The translations under genes were made by a program, and so were the position numbers. A stretch of DNA of 62,000 nt from Symsagittifera roscoffensis (lineage: Eukaryota; Xenacoelomorpha; Acoela; Convolutidae), in assembly GCF_963678635.1 (NCBI RefSeq), contig NC_087071.1, forward strand, positions 29,376,141 to 29,438,140, written 5' to 3'. A model generated the notes under the pieces. It was not told where the DNA came from. It saw nothing but the letters and a program-made list of their open reading frames with translations, and made no database searches. This document shows, piece by piece, positions 33,101 through 44,249 of this stretch (the first letter of the stretch is position 1; every line of letters begins with the position of its first letter).

Positions 33101-33508
33101 AACCAAGCAAGTTTTAGCACGTATGAAGCAGGTTGCATTTTAATTTGAAAGTATTCTAAAAGAATTTAAAAAATTACATCAATGACGCAAATTACAAAAA
33201 TCTGAGGAAAAATACCCGATTTGACCATCCTACAAAAATTGCCCTATCTTAGAATTTTTCATAAAATTTTGAAGAAATTTTTCCCAAAGTAACAAAAATC
33301 ACCAAATCGCCAGTGTTTCTAAACCATGATAACTACAAAAAGTATGCTATTAAAGAGTTTCGGACAGTGGTTATATTGTATGCAATTCTACCAAAAAATT
33401 CCAAAACACAAAATTTGAAATTTTTTCAATAAGAACTCCTGTTATACGTAATTCAAACTAAAAATCAGCTGAGATAAATCATGTCACATAATTTTGGATG
33501 TGTTGTTT

Positions 33509-33799
33509 ATGAAATTCAATTATAGATCTACTGTTAGCTCTGTGATAACATTGGCTTTTTTTCGTGTAACTCATGTAGCACAACAATTTTTGGCCTATGA
33601 GTTTCCGTTATTCCACTCTATGACAGCAGAGAACTCTAAAAAGGCTTGTAAGAAACCAATTGAAGACAAAAACGAAAAGTGCTGTGAAATTTATAGTAGG
33701 AAAAGTTCCTATCTCACAACTTTCCTATTGAAAAAAGTCACCATCTTACAATTTGCTATTGAGAAAAAGTCCCTATCTTGTAACATTCTCAGAGCCTAA
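33509..33799 (+). CDS. Array ORF, unit 1 (96 codons, unknown)
   Basis: Frame MKFNYRSTVSSV... with a moderately hydrophobic N-terminal half, a charged middle (ENSKKACKKPIEDKNEK) and a C-terminal part made of three imperfect 11-residue repeats (SSYLTTFLLKK, VTILQFAIEKK, SLSCNILRA). These reflect imperfect 32-33-bp DNA repeats with the theme 'cctatctcacaactttcctattgaaaaaa'. The frame is kept in units 1-3, but the whole unit is nearly identical, so this is no proof of selection. No known domain; codon use is not clearly coding. Confidence 0.25.
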   Translation: MKFNYRSTVSSVITLAFFRVTHVAQQFLAYEFPLFHSMTAENSKKACKKPIEDKNEKCCEIYSRKSSYLTTFLLKKVTILQFAIEKKSLSCNILRA

Positions 33800-34639
33800 A
33801 CTATTAAAAGCGATAAATTTTCCGTAATAACGGTTCAAAAATAAAGACTTTTGGACAGCCCGGTTAATGAAAAATTTTCAAAAAACCAACGTTATACGCG
33901 TGTTCGGTAACCTTCTTCAATGGATGCAAATTAAAAAGAAAAATATAGTAAAGAACAAACGTTAATTTTTGTTTTAATCAATTGCTTTTTTAAAACCCGC
34001 AAATTACAGGATGGAGTCAGTTATTAGTTTTTAAGTGTTTTGTAGTAATAATGTAGGAAATTATTTTTAACAAAGAACAGGATTTCGTTTGGAGAAACTG
34101 AAGGACTTCTGGATTAGTAAAGCAACCATCAAAAATAAAAATCGGAATGTGCTTGTATAAAAACTCATTTTTTTGATCATTTTGTTTTTTTTTGTCATCA
34201 GCTCATTTTTTTGCCATCATTTTTACGTGTCGATTGAGAATCCTAGCTATTAATCGGTTTTGCTTTTCACTTCGCAAAAAATTTTCTATATAGTTATATA
34301 ATCGAGTTTTTTGTGTACTCGTGCTCGTTCGTCCTTAATGTCATTTTTTTGCCGTTTTCTCTTGAGCGATTATTGTTCCGACCATTGAAAATGGGGAGGA
34401 ACTTAGTATCCGGGTGTGTATTTTTTCTTTTTTTGTTCTCTTTTTTTTTCCATGCAAAATGAGGTACCAGAAAAATTCATCAGACTGGTTTGAATGATAT
34501 ATCAAGTTAAATCCCTTTCAGTCGTGATTCTATTCACATTCAAACCACAAAACGTTTTTGTTTTGTCGAGAAAAACTGATTTGAATTTTTTTATTTTTCA
34601 GCATTAGCTTAACTTTTACGCTTTATGGAAAAACCCTAA

Positions 34640-34716
34640 CCCCTGTGGTGATCGTAGCGTCATCATAGGCACTGGCAGTCCGTCTCGTATGCTAACGACT
34701 GTTCTATAGAGGCCTT
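34640..34716 (-). repeat. tRNA-like segment, array unit 1
   Basis: On the - strand, GGCCTCTATAGAACAGTCGT then TAGCA looks like an acceptor start plus D arm (A box), and GCTACGATCACC about 45 nt later is a weak B box (GGTTCGATCCC type). The related segment in family A at 52,246-52,316 has a better B box (CGTTCGATCTC), which supports tRNA ancestry. No acceptor stem closes, so it is a decayed tRNA/SINE head. Confidence 0.45.
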
Positions 34717-35572
34717 GTGAAGACAATTTTGTACTTGCTTTGTACTAGCCATGTATAACAGTTTTCGTACTTTCTACAAAACTTTATGAAGCATTAACAA
34801 AATCAATTTCATCTATTCTCAACTTGCTGATGTTTGCTGTAGTCGCGAAAGTCTGTATAAGATTATAGATCATAGGATTTTAATCTAGAAAAAAGTATTT
34901 GAAGAATCTGTTTTTAATCAGTATTTAATTCGAAATCTACTGATTGCGTAAAAAATACACCAGAAGATCATAATTTTTTGATTAAAAAATCGAGAATTTC
35001 AAGCATGTTTTGCAACCAATAGAAGACGATGTAGTAGATAAAAATCATTATTTCGGTTGAAAATTTTTTTTGTTCGATAAGTTTTGATTTCAATTGCAAT
35101 ACTCAGCCGCAATCTTGTTTTTAGTTATGATCATTGGGCGTCAATATTTTTCACATACTCTAAAACAACCAAGCAAGTTTTAGCACGTATGAAGCAGGTT
35201 GCATTTTAATTTGAAAGTATTCTAAAAGAATTTAAAAAATTACATCAATGACGCAAATTACAAAAATCTCCGGAAAAATACCCGATTTGACCATCCTACA
35301 AAAATTGCCCTATCTTAGAATTTTTCATAAAATTTTGAAGAAATTTTTCCCAAAGTAACAAAAATCACCAAATCGCCAGTGTTTCTAAACCGTGATAACT
35401 ACAAAAAGTATGCTATTAAAGAGTTTCAGACTGGTTATATTGTATGCAATTCTACCAAAAAATTCCAAAACACAAAATTTGAAATTTTTTCAATAAGAAC
35501 TCCTGTTATACGTAATTCAAACTAAAAATCAGCTGAGATAAATCATGTCACATAATTTTGGATGTGTTGTTT

Positions 35573-35863
35573 ATGAAATTCAATTATAGATCTACTGTTA
35601 GCTCTGTGATAACATTGGCTTTTTTTCGTGTAACTCATGTAGCACAACAAATTTTGGCCTATGAGTTTCCGTTATTCCACTCTATGACAGCAGAGAACTC
35701 TAAAAAGGCTTGTAAGAAACCAATTGAAGACAAAAACGAAAAGTGCTTTGAAATTTATAGTAGGAAAAGTTCCTATCTCACAACTTTCCTATTGAAAAAA
35801 GTCACCATCTTACAATTTGCTATTGAGAAAAAGTCCCTATCTTGTAACATTCTCAGAGTTTAA
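35573..35863 (+). CDS. Array ORF, unit 2 (96 codons, unknown)
   Basis: Same frame as in unit 1 with a few substitutions (for example CFEIYS for CCEIYS, and Val for Ala at the end). No insertion or stop. Same caveats as unit 1. Confidence 0.25.
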   Translation: MKFNYRSTVSSVITLAFFRVTHVAQQILAYEFPLFHSMTAENSKKACKKPIEDKNEKCFEIYSRKSSYLTTFLLKKVTILQFAIEKKSLSCNILRV

Positions 35864-36677
35864 ACTATTTAAAGCGATAAATTTTTCGTAATAACGGTTC
35901 AAAAATAAAGACTTTTGGACAGCCCGGTTTATGAAAAATTTTCAAAAAACCAAAGTTATACGCGTGTTCGGTAACCTTCTTCAATGGATGCAAATTAAAA
36001 AGAAAAATATAGTAAAGAAAAAACGTTAATTTTTGTTTTAATCAATTGCTTTTTTAAAACCCGCAAATTACAGGATGGAGTCAGGTATTAGTTTTTAAGT
36101 GTTTTGTAGTAATAATGTAGGAAATTATTTTTAGCAAAGAACAGGATTTCGTTTGGAGAAATTGAAGGACTTCTGGATTAGTAAAGCAACCATCAAAAAG
36201 AAAAAATCGGAATGTGCTTGTATAAAAACTCATCATCAGCTCATTTTTTTGCCATCATTTTTACGTGTCGATTGAGAATCCTAGCTATTAATCGGTTTTG
36301 CTTTTCACTTCGCAAAAAATTTTCTATATAGTTATATAATCGAGTTTTTTGTGTACTCGTGCTCGTTCGTCCTTAATGTCATTTTTTTGCCGTTTTCTCT
36401 TGAGCGATTATTGTTCCGACCATTGAAAATGGGGAGGAACTTAGTATCCGGGTGTGTATTTTTTCTTTTTTTGTTCTCTTTTTTTTTCCATGTAAAATGA
36501 GGTACCAGAAAAATTTATCAGACTGGTTTGAATGATATATCAAGTTAAATCCCTTTCAGTCGTGATTCTATTCACATTCAAACCACAAAACGTTTTTGTT
36601 TTGTCGAGAAAAACTGATTTGAATTTTTTTATTTTTCAGCCTTAGCTTAACTGTTACGCTCTATGGAAAAACCCTAA

Positions 36678-36754
36678 CCCCTGTGGTGATCGTAGCGTCA
36701 TCATAGGCACTGGCAGTCCGTCTCGTATGCTAACGACTGTTCTATAGAGGCCTT
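36678..36754 (-). repeat. tRNA-like segment, array unit 2
   Basis: Copy of the unit 1 tRNA-like segment with essentially no change in the A-box and B-box-like parts. Confidence 0.45.
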
Positions 36755-37610
36755 GTGAAGACAATTTTTTACTTGCTTTGTACTAGCCATGTATAACAGT
36801 TTTCGTACTTTCTACAAAACTTTATGAAGCATTAACAAAATCAATTTCATCTATTCTCAACTTGCTGATGTTTGCTGTAGTCGCGAAAGTCTGTATAAGA
36901 TTATAGATCATAGGATTTTAATCTAGAAAAAAGTATTTGAAGAATCTGTTTTTAATCAGTATTTAATTCGAAATCTACTGATTGCGTAAAAAATACACCA
37001 GAAGATCATAATTTTTTGATTAAAAAATCGAGAATTTCAAGCATGTTTTGCAACCAATAGAAGACGATGTAGTAGATAAAAATCATTATTTCGGTTGAAA
37101 ATTTTTTTTGTTCGATAAGTTTTGATTTCAATTGCAATACTCAGCCGCAATCTTGTTTTTAGTTATGATCATTGGGCGTCAATATTTTTCAGATACTCTA
37201 AAACAACCAAGCAAGTTTTAGCACGTATGAAGCAGGTTGCATTTTAATTTGAAAGTATTCTAAAAGAATTTAAAAAATTACATCAATGACGCAAATTACA
37301 AAAATCTCAGGAAAAATACCCGATTTGACCATCCTACAAAAATTGCCCTATCTTAGAATTTTTCATAAAATTTTGAAGAAATTTTTCCCAAAGTAACAAA
37401 AATCACCAAATCGCCAGTGTTTCTAAACCGTGATAACTACAAAAAGTATGCTATTAAAGAGTTTCAGACTGGTTATATTGTATGCAATTCTACCAAAAAA
37501 TTCCAAAACACAAAATTTGAAATTTTTTCAATAAGAACTCCTGTTATACGTAATTCAAACTAAAAATCAGCTGAGATAAATCATGTCACATAATTTTGGA
37601 TGTGTTGTTT

Positions 37611-37901
37611 ATGAAATTCAATTATAGATCTACTGTTAGCTCTGTGATAACATTGGCTTTTTTTCGTGTAACTCATGTAGCACGACAAATTTTGGCCTAT
37701 GAGTTTCCGTTATTCCACTCTATGACAGCAGAGAACTCTAAAAAGGCTTGTAAGAAACCAATTGAAGACAAAAACGAAAAGTGCTGTGAAATTTATAGTA
37801 GGAAAAGTTCCTATCTCACAACTTTCCTATTGAAAAAAGTCACCATCTTACAATTTTCTATTGAGAAAAAGTCCCTATCTTGTAACATTCTCAGAGCCTA
37901 A
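37611..37901 (+). CDS. Array ORF, unit 3 (96 codons, unknown)
   Basis: Same frame with Arg for Gln near residue 25 and Ser for Ala in the C-terminal repeat (LQFSIEKK). Open throughout. Same caveats as unit 1. Confidence 0.25.
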   Translation: MKFNYRSTVSSVITLAFFRVTHVARQILAYEFPLFHSMTAENSKKACKKPIEDKNEKCCEIYSRKSSYLTTFLLKKVTILQFSIEKKSLSCNILRA

Positions 37902-38741
37902 ACTATTAAAAGCGATAAATTTTTCGTAATAACGGTTCAAAAATAAAGACTTTTGGACAGCCCGGTTTATGAAAAATTTTCAAAAAACCAAAGTTATACG
38001 CGTGTTCGGTAACCTTCTTCAATGGATGCAAATTAAAAAGAAAAATATAGTAAAGAAAAAACGTTAATTTTTGTTTTAATCAATTGCTTTTTTAAAACCC
38101 GCAAATTACAGGATGGAGTCAGTTATTAGTTTTTAAGTGTTTTGTAGTAATAATGTAGGAAATTATTTTTAGCAAAGAACAGGATTTCGTTTGGAGAAAC
38201 TGAAGGACTTCTGGATTAGTAAAGCAACCATCAAAAAGAAAAAATCGAAATGTGCTTGTATAAAAACTCCAAATTTTTTTGATCATTTTCTTTTTTTTGT
38301 CATCAGCTCATTTTTTTGCCATCATTTTTACGTGTCGATTGAGAATCCTAGCTATTAATCGGTTTTGCTTTTCACTTCGCAAAAAATTTTCTATATAGTT
38401 ATATAATCGAGTTTTTTGTGTACTCGTGCTCGTTCGTCCTTAATGTCATTTTTTTGCCGTTTTCTCTTGAGCGATTATTGTTCCGACCATTGAAAATGGG
38501 GAGGAACTTAGTATCCGGGTGTGTATTTTTTCTTTTTTTTGTTCTCTTTTTTTTCCATGTAAAATGAGGTACCAGAAAAATTTATCAGACTGGTTTGAAT
38601 GATATATCAAGTTAAATCCCTTTCAGTCGTGATTCTATTCACATTCAAACCACAAAACGTTTTTGTTTTGTCGAGAAAAACTGATTTGAATTTTTTTATT
38701 TTTCAGCCTTAGCTTAACTGTTACGCTTTATGGAAAAACCC

Positions 38742-38820
38742 TAACCCCTGTGGTGATCGTAGCGTCATCATAGGAACTGGCAGTCCGTCTCGTATGCTAA
38801 CGACTGTTCTATAGAGGCCT
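38742..38820 (-). repeat. tRNA-like segment, array unit 3
   Basis: Copy of the unit 1 tRNA-like segment; one base differs ('aggaactgg' for 'aggcactgg') in the anticodon-arm-like part. Confidence 0.45.
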
Positions 38821-39677
38821 TGTGAAGACAATTTTGTACTTGCTTTGTACTAGCCATGTATAACAGTTTTCGTACTTTCTACAAAACTTTATGAAGCATT
38901 AACAAAATCAATTTCATCCATTCTCAACTTGCTGATGTTTGCTGTAGTCGCGAAAGTCTGTATAAGATTATAGATCATAGAATTTTAATCTAGAAAAAAG
39001 TATTTGAAGAATCTGTTTTAATCAGTATTTTATTCGAAATCTACTGATTGCGTAAAAAATACACCAGAAGATTATAATTTTTTGATTAAAAAATCGAGAA
39101 TTTCAAGCATGTTTTGCAACCAATAGAAGACGATGTAGTAGATAAAAATCATTATTTCGGTTGAAAATTTTTTTTGTTCGATAAGTTTTGATTTCAATTG
39201 CAATACTCAGCCGCAATCTTGTTTTTAGTTATGATCATTGGGCGTCAATATTTTTCAGATACTCTAAAATAACCAAGCAAGTTTTAGTACGTATGATGCA
39301 GGTTGCAGTTTAATTTGAAAGTATTCTAAAAAAATTAAAAAAATTACATCAATGACGCAAATTACAAAAATCTGAGGAAAAATACCCGATTTGACCATCC
39401 TACAAAAATTGCCCTATCTTAGAATTTTTCATAAAATTTTGAAGAAATTTTTCCCAAAGTAACAAAAATTACCAAATCGCCAGTGTTTCTAAACCGTGAT
39501 AACTCAAAAAGTATGCTATTAAAGAGTTTCAGACAGTGGTTATATTGTATGCAATTCTACCAAAAAATTCCAAAACACAAAATTTGAAATTTTTTCAATA
39601 AGAACTCCTGTTATACGTAATTCAAACTAAAAATCAGCTGAGATAAATCATGTCACATAATTTTGGATGTGTTGTTT

Positions 39678-39967
39678 ATGAAATTCAATTATAGATCTAC
39701 TGTTAGCTCTGTGATAACATTGGCTTTTTTTCGTGTAACTCATGTAGCACACAAATTTTGGCCTATGAGTTTCCGTTATTCCACTCTATGACAGCAGAGA
39801 ACTCTAAAAAGGCTTGTAACAAACCAATTGAAGACAAAAACGAAAAGTGCTGTGAAATTTATATTAGGAAAAGTTCCTATCTCACAACTTTCCTATTGAA
39901 AAAAGTCACCATCTTACAATTTTCTATTGAGAAAAAGTCCCTATCTTGTAACATTCTCAGAGCCTAA
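39678..39967 (+). pseudogene. Array ORF, unit 4, frameshifted
   Basis: One base is missing at 'gtagcacacaaatttt' (about 39,750; other units have 'gcacaacaa' or 'gcacgacaa'). This breaks the frame between the N-terminal half and the rest; the remainder stays open from about 39,758. It shows the frame is not strictly maintained. Confidence 0.5.
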
Positions 39968-40807
39968 ACTATTAAAAGCGATAAATTTTTCGTAATAACG
40001 GTTCAAAAATAAAGACTTTTGGACAGCCCGGTTTATGAACAATTTTCAAAAAACCAACGTTATACGCGTGTTCGGTAACCTTCTTCAATGGATGCAAATT
40101 AAAAAGAAAAATATAGTAAAGAAAAAACGTTAATTTTGTTTTAATCAATTGCTTTTTTAAAACCCGCAAATTACAGGATGGAGTCAGTTATTAGTTTTTA
40201 AGTGTTTTGTAGTAATAATGTAGGAAATTATTTTTAACAAAGAACAGGATTTCGTTTGGAGAAACTGAAGGACTTCTGGATTAGTAAAGCAACCATCAAA
40301 AATAAAAATCGGAATGTGCTTGTATAAAAACTCCAATTTTTTTTGATAATTCTGTTTTTTTTGTCATTAGCTAATTTTTTTGCCATCATTTTTACGTGTC
40401 GATTGAGAATCCTAGCTATTAATCGGTTTTGCTTTTCACTTCGCAAAAAATTTTCTATATAGTTATATAATCGAGTTTTCTGTGTACTCGTTCTCGTTCG
40501 TCCTTAATGTCATTTTTTTGCCGTTTTCTCTTGAGCGATTATTGTTCCGACCATTGAAAATGGGGAGGAACTTAGTATCCGGGTGTGGTTTTTTTCTTTT
40601 TTTGTTCTCTTTTTTTTCCATGCAAAATGAGGTACCAGAAAAATTCATCAGACTGGTTTGAATGATATATCAAGTTAAATCCCTTTCAGTCGTGATTCTA
40701 TTCACATTCAAACCACAAAACGTTTTTGTTTTGTCGAGAAAAACTGATTTGAATTTTTTTATTTTTCAGCATTAGCTTAACTTTTACGCTTTATGGAAAA
40801 ACCCTAA

Positions 40808-40882
40808 CCCCTGTGGTGATCGTAGCGTCATCATAGGCACTGGCAGTCCGTCTCGTATGCTAACGACTGTTCTATAGAGGCC
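40808..40882 (-). repeat. tRNA-like segment, array unit 4
   Basis: Copy of the unit 1 tRNA-like segment, unchanged in the A-box-like part. Confidence 0.45.
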
Positions 40883-41336
40883 TTGTGAAGACAATTTTGT
40901 ACTTGCTTTGTACTAGCCATGTATAACAGTTTTCGTACTTTCTACAAAACTTTATGAAGCATTAACAAAATCAATTTCATCTATTCTCAACTTGCTGATG
41001 TTTGCTGTAGTCGCGAAAGTCTGTATAAGATTATAGATCATAGGATTTTAATCTAGAAAAAAGTATTTGAAGAATCTGTTTTTAATCAGTATTTTATTCG
41101 AAATCTACTGATTGCGTAAAAAATACACCAGAAGATCATAATTTTTTGATTAAAAAATCGAGAATTTCAAGCATGTTTTGCAACCAATAGAAGACGATGT
41201 AGTAGATGAAAATCATTATTTCGGTTGAAAATTTTTTTTGTTCGATAATTTTGATTTCAATTGCAATACTCAGCCGCAATCTTGTTTTTAGTTATGATCA
41301 TTGGGCGTCAATATTTTTCAGATACTCTAAAACAAC

Positions 41337-41917
41337 TCCATAGATTTTTCAATTAATAAAAATGAGAAATTGTCAAAAAATTCGAATGTTTGCAGGGGGA
41401 TTGGAAAACAGCCTTCTTCCCACAAAATTTTTCTACGAGTTGAAATAGTTTTTGAAATCTAATTTTATTACGCGGCCCAATTGTGCTCTCGAAAAGTGCG
41501 CACTTTGTTTTTCGTAGTTCTCTAGATACAAGCCTTTAAACATGTTAAACGTTTGTCGGAACGATCAAAGAAAACGATAAAATAGAAGAAGAACAAAGAG
41601 CGTGGCCTTGTTGCGATATCCATTTACAATTCAAAAATTAACTTTCCGAGCCTTTAATGTCAGTTCAAGGATGATTGACATATGAAATGATTTGAACTAA
41701 TTTGAAAGATAACAGCGGGAAAACACAAACTCTAGCCTAAAAAAACTCGGCGGGCAATTGCTATTATCAATGAGGAAACATTTCACCATAAAGTGAGAGG
41801 AAACGTGCGATTTCTGTTGATAAAAAAAATAAGGCTGATCAAATTTATCCTATAGTAATTGAAATAATTTAGTATTTATTGACAAAAGTCTGTAGTAACC
41901 ATCTACAACTCTAAATA
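41337..41917 (+). promoter_or_regulatory. Upstream block of saposin-like gene 2 (includes family C fragment)
   Basis: Runs directly on from the array. It contains a family C fragment (41,460-41,640; 'cgtttgtcggaacgatcaaag', 'gaacaaagagcgtggccttg') and then the block 'aacagcgggaaaacacaaac ... ggcgggcaattg ... catttcaccata' (41,710-41,800) shared with the 5' flank of saposin gene 1. The whole block is duplicated at 43,350-43,797. A regulatory role is inferred from position only. Confidence 0.45.
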
Positions 41918-42235
41918 ATGATTGCAGGTAATTTAATTTCACTCATCTGGCTTGCAGCGTCGTTTGCTGCTCCCGATTTTGATCTCAAAAAAGAAAAAAG
42001 AGGATTCGGGGAATGCATGGCCTGTACAGCTGGACTTCAAACCGCTATCACATATTTCGAGCAATCTTCGCATTTTCTTTTGCACGAATTGGAACACTAT
42101 TGCCACACAGTGACCAATGAAGATGCCCGCAAACTTTGTCTTGAATTTGCCAACAAGCACGGAGAATCCTTCTTGGAGATTGTCGCCGCTATGTTGGATC
42201 CAAATTCTTTCTGCCGTGCTGTGGGAGCTTGTTGA
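41918..42235 (+). CDS. Secreted saposin-like (SapB-domain) protein 2
   Basis: Encodes 105 residues: signal peptide 1-17, propeptide 18-28 ending in Lys-Arg, and one saposin-B domain with cysteines at 33, 36, 62, 74, 99 and 105. The last cysteine is the final residue. It aligns with the protein at 6142 without gaps up to Cys99; the signal/propeptide (AAPDFDL) and the part around residues 66-92 (TNEDARKLCLEFA, VAAM) are the most conserved. Surface residues in the first helices differ more, as expected for diverging effector peptides. Like caenopores and amoebapores it may bind or permeabilise membranes, which is inferred from the fold. Single exon. The stop is followed by a short direct repeat ('caaagattaa'). 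Confidence 0.88.
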   Translation: MIAGNLISLIWLAASFAAPDFDLKKEKRGFGECMACTAGLQTAITYFEQSSHFLLHELEHYCHTVTNEDARKLCLEFANKHGESFLEIVAAMLDPNSFCRAVGAC

Positions 42236-43080
42236 AAAGAGTTTGTATTTAAAACAGATTAAGTATACAAAGATTAAAAACAAAGATTAAGTATACCAAT
42301 TTTTTTTCTGTAATTCCAATTTTTGCATTACTGTTCTTTAGTGTTGCTCGATTCAGACAGCCACAATCCAAATGTGGGGTAAAAGAGTCGGACCTGCTAA
42401 AATGCCAGACAATTATAAATTGAGCCGGAAACCAGCACAAACCTTTCAGTGAACCTGAGAGTTTGACCATGAGCTCAAGTCTCTTTTTCCTTTCCACCCA
42501 ACTCACACAAACATCAATTTCATGGTGTAAAGAGTAGTTTTACAAGGTTGGTTATGAGTCAAGGTTGTCAAATGTGTCCAATTACAGGTTAAACGATTTT
42601 TTGATTGGTATTTTTAGACATTCCTTTTCGGTTCTTTTCCGCTTTACAACCAACGCCTCTCCTTGAAATTCAGCTGGGAAAACTAGCTCATTCCTTCCCA
42701 CTACGCAATTTAATTTCAATTTCAAAATACCGTTTATATGTTATTACAAGTATGGAATTATGCGTAATGAACGACAACTTATTTTGAAAACATACCTTTT
42801 TTCGTAATATCACGTACTCGGCTATATTGAGTTTAGGTTTAAGGTGGCCTTCTCATAGATTATTTTCGGATAGGTACACCGTCTGTTCGCCACGCTGGCT
42901 ATTTTTTGTCGGGAGAAATTTGTGTATTTTTTTAGTCTAAAGCCGATCCTAATCTTACTATTTTATTTCTTAGTATCAATAGATCTAGTATATTCTGGTA
43001 ATCTTGCCAGATTAGAGAAGAAGAAGAGCAACTGCTTTCTAAGTGAAATTATTTCTTCTCTGTATTTTATTTAAAATCTA
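42236..43080. other. Intergenic with inverted family D snippets
   Basis: 42,440-42,560 contains 'tttttcctttccacccaactcacacaaacatcaatttcatgg' type sequence, matching 61,045-61,090 and, in inverted form, 4,930-4,990. No gene is seen. A + frame at 42,605-42,787 has no domain. Confidence 0.4.
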
Positions 43081-43084
43081 ATTA

Positions 43085-43797
43085 TTGCGTAAAAATGTTT
43101 GATGGTTTTTCTTAGATAAAATGTAATAATATATACACCAGAATATCATAAATTTTTGATTATCAAATCGAGCATTTCGAGCATGTTTTGCAACCAATAG
43201 CAGACGATTTAGTAGATAAAAATCATTAATGTGGGTTACAAAAATTTGTTTGTTTGATAAGTTTTGATTTCATTTGCAATACTCCAAGATGATTACAATT
43301 GCCACTATCTTGTTTTTAGTTATGATCATTGGGCGTCATCATGTTTCAGATATTCTAAAACAACTCCATAATTTTTTCAATTAATAAAAATGAGAAACTG
43401 TCGTAAAATTAGAATGTTTGTAGGAGGATTGGAAAACAGCCTTCTTCGCAAAAAAACTTTCTAGGAGTTGAATTGGTCTTTGAAATCTAATTTCATTACG
43501 CAGCCCAATTGTGCGCTTGAAAAGTGCGCAACTTATTTTTCGTAGATCTCTGGAGACCAGAGACAAGTCTTAAAACATGTTAAACGTTTGTCGGAACAAT
43601 CAAAGAAAACAATAAAGTAGAAGAAGAACAAAGAGCGTGGCCTTGTTGAGATATCCATTTACAATTCAAAAAATTAGCTTTCTGAGCATGTAATGTTAGC
43701 TAACAATGATTCACATATGAAACGATTTGAACTAGTTTGAAAGTTAACAGCGGGAAAACACAAACTCGGCTGGCAATGACTATTATCAATGTGCAAA
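43085..43797 (+). repeat. Orphan duplicate of the saposin-2 upstream block
   Basis: Matches 41,095-41,785 in order: array-end module ('gcatgttttgcaaccaatag'), 'ttctaaaacaactccata', family C fragment, then 'aacagcgggaaaacacaaactc' and 'gactattatcaatg'. At about 43,797 similarity stops and no saposin frame follows. Identity is clearly lower than between array units, with indels such as an extra 35 bp near 43,100. This is a third saposin locus whose coding part has been lost or never came along. Confidence 0.75.
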
Positions 43798-44249
43798 AAC
43801 AATAGGACATTTTTAGAACAAGTCGATATTGTAATTGATTTTTTGCCCAACTGTTTGTTCGTGTGTTATCCAAGTTTCGACCGAAAAAAGGATGAAGTGT
43901 TATGAAAAAGTTCCAATCTAAACGTAAGGGGTTAATAATGTTTGTTTGTTTCTGATTTCTTTTAATGAGATGTTGTTGTAAACTTATTGGAAAGGTATTT
44001 AGAGTTGAATAAATCGCTACGAATGGTGTTGAGGGAAGGGAGAGTGTTTCTGGTAGGGTTGTTAATTTTGTACTAAAAAAATGTTTGAGTCGTTAGCTAG
44101 GCCTGGCTCGCCATGGTGAAATATGCATCTCATCCAATAAGAAAGTCTTTGTGAGGGGGTCATTTGGCTTTTCTCTTATTTTCTCAGATGTTGGAGTAGA
44201 ACCTAGGTAGTCAGATGGTTTGTTTGGTGTATTTTGTGTTGAACTAAGA

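Larger units (their letters stand above)
33101..41336 (+). repeat. Four-copy tandem array, unit 2.04-2.07 kb
   Basis: Units start with 'aaccaagcaagttttagcac' at 33,101, 35,167, 37,205 and 39,271 (periods 2,066, 2,038, 2,066). The last unit ends near 41,336, where sequence turns into 'tccatagatttttc'. Units look about 97-98% identical. Unit 2 lacks about 28 bp near 36,230 ('actcat|catcagctc'). Each unit carries, in order: an open frame of about 96 codons; a conserved 'ccgggtgtgtatttttt' part; a tRNA-like segment on the - strand; and a module of about 230 bp ending 'cagatactctaaaacaac' that is also the start module of family A. A diverged copy of the module lies at 43,085-43,370. It is a macrosatellite-type array, or a tandemly amplified composite element. 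Confidence 0.95.
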
